Assembly: GCA_016209035.1 (NCBI GenBank)
Contig: JACQWX010000001.1
Span: forward strand, 32,157 to 96,156
Direction of reading: 5' to 3'
From: Elusimicrobiota bacterium
GTDB taxonomy: Bacteria; Elusimicrobiota; Elusimicrobia; UBA1565; UBA9628
Length of the DNA: 64,000 bases
Shown here: positions 28,701-35,072 of the stretch, in pieces
Layout: every line of letters starts with the position of its first letter
Position numbering within the stretch: the stretch's first letter is position 1
Made by a program: the position numbers and the translations under genes
Notes under the pieces: generated by a model
Database searches by the model: none
What the model saw: only the letters and a program-made list of their open reading frames with translations
What the model was told of the DNA's origin: nothing

Positions 28701-29220
28701 CCCAGTCCTTGTCGTCGTAGGAAGCCTCGCCGAGACGGTACTGGGCGGACGCCGCCAGCCCCGATTTGTCGTCCCCCAGCACGGCCTCGAAGGCCCTGCG
28801 GGCGTTCTCCAGGGCGGCGACCGCCGCGGGGTTCTTGGGAGCGAGCATCCGAGCGGAGGAGGTCTTCTTGGCGGCCGCCTCGGCCTTGAGGATGGCCAGG
28901 GCGTGCTCCATGTAGGCCTCGCCGATCATGAAATTGGCGTCCGCGGTCCTCAGGCTACCTGGGAACCTCTTCAGGAAGCTCGTGAAGGCGGCCACGGTCG
29001 CGGTCTTGTCCTGCCCGGTGTCCTGGAAGAGCTGCGCCGCCGCGGAGAAGGCCTCGTCCTCGGCCTTGGTCTGCCCCGAGGTCGTCTTCTTCTTGCCGCC
29101 GAGGAACGGAAGCCACCCGGCCTGGGCCGCGGCCGGGGCCATGGCCAGCGCGCCCGCCAGCAGCCAGATTTTCCCTTCTTTCAGCAGGGAAATGCCGCAG
29201 GCATGTCTTAGATGTCGCAT
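25711..29220 (-). CDS. Large periplasmic TPR-repeat protein (BamD/YbgF-like repeats)
   Basis: 1169 aa with a signal peptide and many TPR units (e.g. SQYRLGEASYDDKDWDLAIEHFRKVAEEH). Confidence 0.85.
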   Translation of the reverse strand: MRHLRHACGISLLKEGKIWLLAGALAMAPAAAQAGWLPFLGGKKKTTSGQTKAEDEAFSAAAQLFQDTGQDKTATVAAFTSFLKRFPGSLRTADANFMIGEAYMEHALAILKAEAAAKKTSSARMLAPKNPAAVAALENARRAFEAVLGDDKSGLAASAQYRLGEASYDDKDWDLAIEHFRKVAEEHEQSYIVPEAMLAIVYSDLGLEKFSDAEQNLFLLGEAYPIFLKEPAVLYAQGIVALHKGDYSNAEKALKRVKTAEAQFYLGKTYLLSKRAFLAAAAFEQLIRDYPESDLKEEAQFFIGDSFFLAEDFAGAISKYQKFIQLYPESPLRVSALFRIGSSYFQKKDYVEARAHFQSVLDRYPKDFFAPLAQYFIAESHLIAGQVREALFAYTKVITQYEGRSAASDLKVLPLAYFKLSWTQYQVGDFAQAATTCGNFLSLYPANPLAKNVYIIQGNSLLGLRRHQEAVAAFQRVIEIAPSSEQAEQALFSILQTQHGLKSFNSILTSYQFIFRNLPPSKSKWRSLSYLYVAEAYLALNQVDEAKVIFEMVRKVYPDDPAAFYAVDGLAWCWAMKGEDHKALQERKKLQDMLAVAASTFTFSGTNELGIADSMFNQKNFDEAFQLYEKYAADNSGAPEAPAALYRAGQSLYQLRYYTQAIETWRKLKDRYPQAKETTQAVFQIADTLFRAQKYGEAVAAYKEIVSLYPQSPKLAMAMMRVAQSYYNAKDDADTLREAEALISRFPEAPETTDALDLMEAVFDRSKTSDFRAVLGSVVKANALNKVAGDAQSRLARRCFESKDFPGAAREFQRFSVDFTNHPDLAKAQFYLGESYFFMGNYTEAAPAFERLLNNFEKGTEWSLALFHLASAYYNLKKYDDAIRNYTRLIEEYPDADYVKAAQFNQALSYKALNKLDMAQYAYQRYVAAAGTSDESGQNALWEIFTIQKDRKDFAAALSTLEEIRDGSKSSSDAPLEAIYRMGEIYQTIGRAEDARKSFESMRSMQPANNPFRLQALIRLGEAYEKSAEYDQAASAYEDVARSAGQPLAGQVAAKAAQLRKLKSVRRPKPAARDETVIDREPERTQKALPAPKGKPGRKAAPPSARPARKAAAPQEEAGEPDEGSRVLIDTDRQGSPEPEPQPKATPAAKPPAKKSKVMELPGMSDDIQ

Positions 29221-29336
29221 GGGTGCTAGATGATACCCTATCTTGGCGGCATAAGAAAAGGGATGCAGGGCCGTTGATTGGACACTGGGGCGGCGGCCGG
29301 GTTCCTAGCGCGGCAGGACGACGAAGGAGAAAGCGC

Positions 29337-29527
29337 TTAAGACCACGAGGCGACCAGCTCCCTCATCCCACGGACGAGCCCCGCGTCCGCGGCCGTCCAT
29401 TCCATGATCCAGAGCACGCCGGCCATGAGGGAGGCCATGAGCAGGCCGCAGTGGACCGGATGGAGCCCCAGCATGAACCTCGTGAGCCCGGGGAGCTCGG
29501 CCCCATAGGAACTCAAGCGGTTCTCCA
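29337..29527 (-). CDS. Small predicted membrane protein
   Basis: MENRLSSYGAELPGLTRFMLGLHPVHCGLLMASLMAGVLWIMEWTAADAGLVRGMRELVASWS. Confidence 0.5.
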
Positions 29528-29539
29528 TGGCCAGGAACG

Positions 29540-30307
29540 CTACTCGTCGCTGGAGCTGCGCTTGCCGGAATCCTCGGAAGCCTTCTTGCGGCGGTCGTTG
29601 TCGACCGAGCTCTTGAACACGCCGATCATCACGATCAGCCTGGGGTCCACGGCCTTGGGGTCGCGGATGGTCACGTCCCAGCGGTCCGTGAACCGGAGGA
29701 GGTTCTCCTTGAACCCCCGTCGGACCTCGGCCACCACGCGGCCGTCCGGCTGACGCAGGACCATCTCGGTAGAGAGCCACTCCACCTTCTCGGACTCCGC
29801 CGCCATGCGGCCTTGGCCGTCGAGGATGTTGTAGCTGGTATAGACCTTGAAGAGCGACTTGAGGATGTTCTCCTTGATGGTGCCGATCACCCGGCCCTGC
29901 GGGTCCGTCACGTCCACGGTCGAGCCCAGAGCGAAAAACCGGGCCCGCGCCTGGGCCACCCTGTCGCCCTGGCCGTCGAGGTACTCGAAGGTCTTGGTCA
30001 ACCGGAAGAACTTGCCCTCGATGAGGCCGAAGGCCTTGCCGGAGGGGTCCTTGAGGTCGAACTTCTCCACGAAGATGGTGAAGAACCTCTCGTAGATCGA
30101 GAACTGGGACGGGATCTGCGCAGAGGATGACTGCGCCTCGGCGGCTGTGGCCGCGGCCGCAACCATGTCGGTGGCCGGCGCGGGCCGGCCGGCGACCGCC
30201 TTGCGGAAGGCGGAGAGCTCCGGCAGGTCCGGGCTTTGGAACTCGGGGAAGACCTGGGCGGAGGCGACCGCGGCGGACAACAAGGGGACCAAGAAGAGGT
30301 AGCGCAT
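29540..30307 (-). CDS. Secreted LURP-one/tubby-like fold protein
   Basis: Signal peptide; repeated 'D.QG.V...' strands (VTDPQGRVIGTIKENILKSLFKVYTSYNILDGQGRMAAESEKVEWLSTEMVLRQPDGRVVAEVRRG). Confidence 0.55.
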   Translation of the reverse strand: MRYLFLVPLLSAAVASAQVFPEFQSPDLPELSAFRKAVAGRPAPATDMVAAAATAAEAQSSSAQIPSQFSIYERFFTIFVEKFDLKDPSGKAFGLIEGKFFRLTKTFEYLDGQGDRVAQARARFFALGSTVDVTDPQGRVIGTIKENILKSLFKVYTSYNILDGQGRMAAESEKVEWLSTEMVLRQPDGRVVAEVRRGFKENLLRFTDRWDVTIRDPKAVDPRLIVMIGVFKSSVDNDRRKKASEDSGKRSSSDE

Positions 30308-30470
30308 GCCTCCATTATAGGGCTTGTGCGGGTCCCAGAATCAAGAGGGCCTTCCCGTCGGATTTCGGCCCATCCCTCCCCTAGGTCCATGGACTCATGA
30401 GGCGAAGCGCTGATTCGCCTGGGTGCGCCGAAAATTTGTAGGTAGCCGGCCTTGCACCCTCGTCAAGCGG

Positions 30471-30779
30471 TCAATAGAAACGGCGCTTCCCCGCGCAAAG
30501 ACCAACCGAGCGCCTTTCCAGCCTGCGGTCGCGCTCCTCGGCAAGAAGGTCGCCCGCTTCCTCCGCAAGCTCCGTCGCGTCGATCAGGAGGCGATAGCCA
30601 AGCCCTACGAAGAGCTTGCCCCAGGTCGAGAGCTTGGCGTCTTCGCCCCGCTCGGCCCGATGGACGACCGAAGCGTTGACGCCGGCATGCTCGGCAAGCT
30701 GCCGCTGAGAGATTCCGCGTTCCAGCCGCAGTTCTTTGAGCAACGTCGCCATGCGACGCGCCGTTCCTTGGGAGTCCAT
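30471..30779 (-). CDS. XRE-family HTH regulator (HipB-like)
   Basis: MDSQGTARRMATLLKELRLERGISQRQLAEHAGVNASVVHRAERGEDAKLSTWGKLFVGLGYRLLID. Confidence 0.85.
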   Translation of the reverse strand: MDSQGTARRMATLLKELRLERGISQRQLAEHAGVNASVVHRAERGEDAKLSTWGKLFVGLGYRLLIDATELAEEAGDLLAEERDRRLERRSVGLCAGKRRFY

Positions 30780-30830
30780 ACTGTCTATACGAGATGACCC
30801 CCGAAAAGTTCCCACCCCCCCAGAGCCTTG

Positions 30831-30932
30831 CCTCCCTTGGTCCGTTGCTTCAAAGCAACACGGCTCGGAATAGATGCGTTATATCGCTGCGTTCGGGATG
30901 GATGTTGCAGCAAAGCAACGGACCAAAGGAGG
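30831..30932. repeat. 20-bp inverted repeat (one mismatch) with 62-nt spacer, nested in the mobile element upstream of the XRE gene
   Basis: CCTCCCTTGGTCCGTTGCTT (30831-30850) vs AAGCAACGGACCAAAGGAGG (30913-30932). Confidence 0.8.
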
Positions 30933-31074
30933 CGCCCCTGCTGGAGTAAGCCAGACAAGGCCCCCCGGCATCCCCAAGCTTCCGGTCATGCGCCCGGTCT
31001 GGCCGGCTACCTGCAAATTTTCGGCGCACCCATTCGCCTTGACAAAAGGAGCCCGAGGGAGGCAAGATGGGAGG

Positions 31075-31263
31075 ATGAAGAAAAGCCCGTCGCCTTTCTG
31101 CGCCCTCCTGGCCGCAGTCTCGATGGCCGCGCCGCTCCAGGCCCTTGGCCAACCGGAGGTCTTCGTCCAGCTGGGGCACGTCGAGAACGTGGCCTCCATC
31201 GGCTTCTCCCCCGACGGCCTCCGCGTCCTGGCCTCGGACGTGGGCGGCCAGGTGGCTAGATGA
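31075..31263 (+). pseudogene. Secreted single-WD40-blade fragment
   Basis: MKKSPSPFCALLAAVSMAAPLQALGQPEVFVQLGHVENVASIGFSPDGLRVLASDVGGQVAR*: signal peptide plus one WD40 unit, then stop overlapping the next ATG. Confidence 0.55.
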
Positions 31264-31631
31264 CGCGGCTGGCCTTGCCGGTCCTCCTGCTGGGCCTCGC
31301 CGCCGCCCCGCCCGCTTCGGCCATGCAGGACACGCGCCTCGCCTGGGGCCGCAACGACACCAACTGGCACATGGGCGTGTCCTTCGGGGTGAGCCTGCTC
31401 GGCACGGAGCTCCTCGAGCTGGGCGGCTGGAAGCCCTGGAAGGCCGCCGCGGCGAGCTCTCTGGCGGTGGCGACCGCGGCCGTGGTCAAGGAGTTCCTCA
31501 TCGACCGGTCGCCCTCCGGCAGCGACCTCATGGCCGACGGCATCGGCTTGGGAGCCCACGGCCTCCTCCAGTTCACCATCCACTTCGATTGGCCCACGAG
31601 CAAGGCGCCCGACGACAAGACCGACCAATGA
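31260..31631 (+). CDS. YfiM/DUF2279-like exported protein
   Basis: Signal peptide; NDTNWHMGVSFGVSLLGTELLELGGWKPWKAAAASSLAVATAAVVKEFLIDRSPSGSDLMADGIGLGAH. Confidence 0.55.
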   Translation: MTRLALPVLLLGLAAAPPASAMQDTRLAWGRNDTNWHMGVSFGVSLLGTELLELGGWKPWKAAAASSLAVATAAVVKEFLIDRSPSGSDLMADGIGLGAHGLLQFTIHFDWPTSKAPDDKTDQ

Positions 31632-31718
31632 CGGAACCTGTCGCTGCCGCGAGCGCGGCCGCCGACGCGAAGACCGGCTTTCAGTTCGGATGGACCGAAA
31701 CCGTCGCGGGAAGTCCGC

Positions 31719-33473
31719 TCACCAAGCCGGCTTGAGACTCTTCGATTCCTTCTCGGCCAGGACCTTGGCCAGGAAGTCGGCCTCGGTCACGCCGTTGAAC
31801 TGGCGGCCGTCGCGCAGGCGCACGGCGAGGGTCTTGGATTCGACGTCCTTGGGCCCCAAAACGACCATGTAGGGGACCTTGTCCACCTGCGCATCGCGGA
31901 TCTTGTAGCCGATCTTGTGGGAGGCGTCGTCGACCTCGGCGCGCAGGCCCGCGGCCGCGAGCCGCGCCGAGAGTCCCTTGGCCGGAGCGTTCTGTCCGTC
32001 GGTGATGGTCAGGACGCGGACCTGGACCGGCGAGAGCCAGAGCGGCAGGGCGCCCGCGAAGTGCTCGATGAGGAAGCCGATGAACCGCTCGTGCGTGCCC
32101 AAGGGGGCGCGGTGGATGCACAGCGGGGTCTCTTCGCCGTGCTCGGCCGTGTGGTAGACGAGTCCGAAGCGCCTGGGCTGGGCGAAGTCCACCTGGTTGG
32201 TGGCCAGCGAGAACTCGCGGCCGATGGCGCTCCAGACCTGCACGTCGATTTTGGGCCCGTAGAAGGCCGCCTCGTTGGGGGCCTTCGCGTAGGGGACCTC
32301 CCCCGCGACCAGGGCGCGCTCTACCAGGTCCTCGGTCTTCGTCCACAGCTCGGGTTCGTCCACATACTTCTTGCCGAGCCCCTCGGCCGCGTGCGTGCTG
32401 AAGCGCATGAGGTACTTCTCGATGCCGAAGATCTTGAAATAGCCCAGGTACATCCGGCACACGGCCAGGAACTCGGTCTGGAACTGGTCGAGCGTCCAGT
32501 AGATGTGCGCGTCGTTCATCTGCATGGAACGTACGCGCATGAGGCCGAAGAGCTCGCCCGACTGCTCGTAGCGGTAGCAGGTCCCGTACTCCGCGAGCCT
32601 CAGCGGCAGGTCGCGGTAGCTGCGCAGGCTCGAGCCGAAGATCTTGTGGTGGTGAGGGCAGTTCATGGGCTTGAGGTAGTACTTCTCGCCCTCGAGCTCC
32701 ATGGGAGGGTACATGCTGTCCTTGTAGTAGGGGAGGTGCCCGCTGGTCAGGTAGAGGGACTCCTTGCAGATGTGGGGCGTGCGCACGCGGACGTAGCCGG
32801 CCTCGGCCTCGGTCTTCTTGGCCAGGGACTCGAGCTCCTCGATGATGACCGCGCCGCGGGGCAGCCACAAGGGCAGCCCCGGGCCCACGTCGTCGTCGAA
32901 GAAGTAGATGCCCAGCTCCCGGCCGAGCTTGCGGTGGTCGCGCTTCTTGGCCTCCTCGAGCATGGCGAGGTGCGCTTCGAGCGCCTCCTTGGTGTCGAAG
33001 GCCACGCCGTAGATGCGCTGGAGCATGGGGCGACCTTCGTCCCCGCGCCAGTAGGCGCCCGCCAGGCGGGTCAGCTTGAAGTGGCCGATCTTCCCCGTGT
33101 GGCCGACATGAGGGCCCTTGCAGAGATCCGTGAAATCGGAGTGCGTGAAGTAGCTCACCACGGCGTCGGGCAGGTCGTTGATGAGCTCGACCTTGTACTT
33201 CTCCCCCCGGGACTCGAAGTACTCGATCGCCTCGGCCCGAGGATGCTCGGACTTCCGGAAGGGATGCCTGGCCTTGGCGATCTCCCTCATCTTCGCCTCG
33301 ATCCTGGGCAGGTCCTCAGGCACGAAGTGGTGCGGGCCGTCGAAGTCGTAGTAGAACCCGTGCTCGATGGCGGGGCCGATGCCCAGCATCATCTCAGGGA
33401 AGAGCTGCTGCACGGCCTGCGCCATCACATGGGAGGCCGAATGCCGCAGGGCTTCGAGATTATTGGCGTCCAT
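31719..33473 (-). CDS. thrS: Threonyl-tRNA synthetase
   Basis: SASHVMAQAVQQLFPEMMLGIGPAIEHGFYYDF...PMNCPHHHKIFGSSLRSYRDLPLRLAEYGTCYRYEQSGELFGLMRVRSMQMNDAHIY. Confidence 0.97.
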   Translation of the reverse strand: MDANNLEALRHSASHVMAQAVQQLFPEMMLGIGPAIEHGFYYDFDGPHHFVPEDLPRIEAKMREIAKARHPFRKSEHPRAEAIEYFESRGEKYKVELINDLPDAVVSYFTHSDFTDLCKGPHVGHTGKIGHFKLTRLAGAYWRGDEGRPMLQRIYGVAFDTKEALEAHLAMLEEAKKRDHRKLGRELGIYFFDDDVGPGLPLWLPRGAVIIEELESLAKKTEAEAGYVRVRTPHICKESLYLTSGHLPYYKDSMYPPMELEGEKYYLKPMNCPHHHKIFGSSLRSYRDLPLRLAEYGTCYRYEQSGELFGLMRVRSMQMNDAHIYWTLDQFQTEFLAVCRMYLGYFKIFGIEKYLMRFSTHAAEGLGKKYVDEPELWTKTEDLVERALVAGEVPYAKAPNEAAFYGPKIDVQVWSAIGREFSLATNQVDFAQPRRFGLVYHTAEHGEETPLCIHRAPLGTHERFIGFLIEHFAGALPLWLSPVQVRVLTITDGQNAPAKGLSARLAAAGLRAEVDDASHKIGYKIRDAQVDKVPYMVVLGPKDVESKTLAVRLRDGRQFNGVTEADFLAKVLAEKESKSLKPAW

Positions 33474-33499
33474 TGAAACAGCGATCAGCCCCCTCGGCT

Positions 33500-33526
33500 A
33501 CTCTCCTCCCCGTGGGGGAGGAGAGT
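33500..33526. repeat. Perfect 12-bp stem, 3-nt loop hairpin (REP-like) between tRNA-Val and thrS
   Basis: ACTCTCCTCCCC-GTG-GGGGAGGAGAGT; no T-run on either side. Confidence 0.8.
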
Positions 33527-33533
33527 GAAAACG

Positions 33534-33605
33534 TGCCCAGTATAGGATTTGAACCTATGGCCTCTCCCATGTCAAGGGAGCGCGCTACCACTGCGCCAAC
33601 TGGGC
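33534..33605 (-). tRNA. tRNA-Val (anticodon GAC)
   Basis: GCCCAGTTGGCGCAGTGGTAGCGCGCTCCCTTGACATGGGAGAGGCCATAGGTTCAAATCCTATACTGGGCA; loop TTGACAT. Confidence 0.93.
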
Positions 33606-33637
33606 GAATCTGCCCGGTGTCATACTTTCCCGGGCCT

Positions 33638-33668
33638 CTACCACTGCGCCAACTGGGCGAATCTGCCC
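33638..33668 (-). repeat. Duplicate of the tRNA-Val 5' half plus upstream flank
   Basis: CTACCACTGCGCCAACTGGGCGAATCTGCCC identical to 33585-33615, 53 bp away. Confidence 0.88.
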
Positions 33669-33727
33669 CTACCGCCGCGGATGACAATGGTACAACATTT
33701 TTGCCCATCCTATGTTATGATATCGCC

Positions 33728-34207
33728 GTGACGCTCCCCAAGAAGGCCACGGTCGCGGCGCTCCTTCTGGCCGTCGCATCCGCCGCGGCCGGCTGCTCCC
33801 GCGAGAAACGCATGATGCCCGACATCCGTCTGCCCACCCTTGCGGGGGACAGGGCCGTCTCCCTCGCGGAATGTCCCGCGCCCAAGTGCCTGACCATCTG
33901 CCTGGCCCCGTGGTGCGGGAACTGCCGGACCCACACCCCGACCTTCCTCGGGCTGCGCGACTTGCTGGCGGGCCGGGGGGTCGTCACGCGCTTCGTCGTG
34001 GGCATGGACAGGCTCGACGACGTGAAGTCCTACGCCCGGGAACTCGGCCCTGACACGCTCCTGGACCCCGACGGCCAGTTCCCGACGAGCGGGATTCCCA
34101 GCTTCACCGTGTCGGACGCCAGCGGCACGGTGCTCAACACCGCCCGCGGCGTGCCGAGCTTCGTCAAGAACGACAAGGCCCTGGCGTGGTACCTGGGCCT
34201 GGACTAG
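33728..34207 (+). CDS. Thioredoxin-like lipoprotein
   Basis: GTG start; lipobox AAAGC; APWCGNCRTH active site; GIPSFTVSDASGTVLNTARGVPS. Confidence 0.75.
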   Translation: MTLPKKATVAALLLAVASAAAGCSREKRMMPDIRLPTLAGDRAVSLAECPAPKCLTICLAPWCGNCRTHTPTFLGLRDLLAGRGVVTRFVVGMDRLDDVKSYARELGPDTLLDPDGQFPTSGIPSFTVSDASGTVLNTARGVPSFVKNDKALAWYLGLD

Positions 34208-34226
34208 ACCGAAGTTCCGGCGTCAC

Positions 34227-35072
34227 CTACTTGAAGCAAGCCTCGAGCTCGGCGATGTCCTTGGGCGACAACCCCAGGTTCTCGCGCACGGCCGCCCCGC
34301 GCCGGGAGAGGACGGGGTCGAACTCCTCGTAGGACGGCACGTTCGCCGCATCGAAGAGCACCCCCAGCGGCGCCGCGTCAGCACGCGTCGTCCCGTCTCC
34401 GCCCTGCGGAGACGGGGCTGCGCTTCCAGTCAATTGGAGGCGCAGGTTCTCCGCTCCCGGAGGGCAGGAGCCCAGGACATGGACGAAGGAGAAACCCCTG
34501 TGCTGGACGGCCTGGGCCATGACCGCGGCCGAGGCGGCCGAGTCTTGCGCCAGGACCCTGGCCGCGAAGGTCGCTCCAGCGGCGAGCGCCAGCATCGCCG
34601 GCTCGAAAGTCCTCTCATCGGCCGGGAACCCTCGCGATCCGCTGTCCAGCATGAGGAAGGTGAGGTCCGCGTTGAGCCTCGCCGCGTGCATCAGATGCCC
34701 CAGGCCCGGGCCCGCGGTCTCGCCCTCCCCGCCCACCGCGATCACGAAGAGGTCCGGGTTGACGAGCTTGGCCCCGAGGGCGACCGGCAGGGCCCTGCCC
34801 GCAGGGACCCGCATGCCGTAGGAGAGCAGAGCCTCCGGGAGGCTGCCCGCGCAGCCTGTCCCCGCCACGCAGAGGAGGTCCTTGTTGGCCACGCCCAGGC
34901 CCGAGCAGGCCGCTTTGAGAGCTTCGAGGGCCTCCGCATGGCCGCAGCCCGGGCACCAGTCGGCCGGCCCGGAAGCGCCGAACTGTTCCGGTCCGAACTC
35001 GCGGGCCTCGTCCAGAGGCCTGCGGACGGGGACCGGGAACATCGCGGTGGCCTTCGGATGAGCCCTAGTCAT
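34227..35072 (-). CDS. 2-oxoacid:ferredoxin oxidoreductase, beta subunit
   Basis: DWCPGCGHAEALEALKAAC...VAGTGCAGSLPEALLSYGMRVPAGRALPVALGAKLVNPDLFVIAVGGEGE. Confidence 0.88.
   Translation of the reverse strand: MTRAHPKATAMFPVPVRRPLDEAREFGPEQFGASGPADWCPGCGHAEALEALKAACSGLGVANKDLLCVAGTGCAGSLPEALLSYGMRVPAGRALPVALGAKLVNPDLFVIAVGGEGETAGPGLGHLMHAARLNADLTFLMLDSGSRGFPADERTFEPAMLALAAGATFAARVLAQDSAASAAVMAQAVQHRGFSFVHVLGSCPPGAENLRLQLTGSAAPSPQGGDGTTRADAAPLGVLFDAANVPSYEEFDPVLSRRGAAVRENLGLSPKDIAELEACFK

Larger units (their letters stand above)
30421..31031. mobile_element. 611-bp non-autonomous transposon-like element with 31-bp terminal inverted repeats and 8-bp target-site duplication, carrying an XRE gene
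   Basis: TIR GGGTGCGCCGAAAATTTGTAGGTAGCCGGCC (30421-30451) vs reverse complement at 31001-31031, one mismatch; flanked by ATTCGCCT at 30413-30420 and 31032-31039. Confidence 0.88.

Noticed and set aside
24451-29211. 1586-aa plus-strand ORF opposite the TPR gene
   Set aside because: Antisense shadow of a high-GC coding region: low-complexity Leu/Val/Gly/Glu/Arg composition and no recognisable domain.
31917-33476. 519-aa plus-strand ORF opposite thrS
   Set aside because: Antisense shadow; the sense ThrS is unambiguous. Similar shadows at 35071-36852, 55617-56846, 58692-59858 and 61010-62215 were rejected for the same reason.
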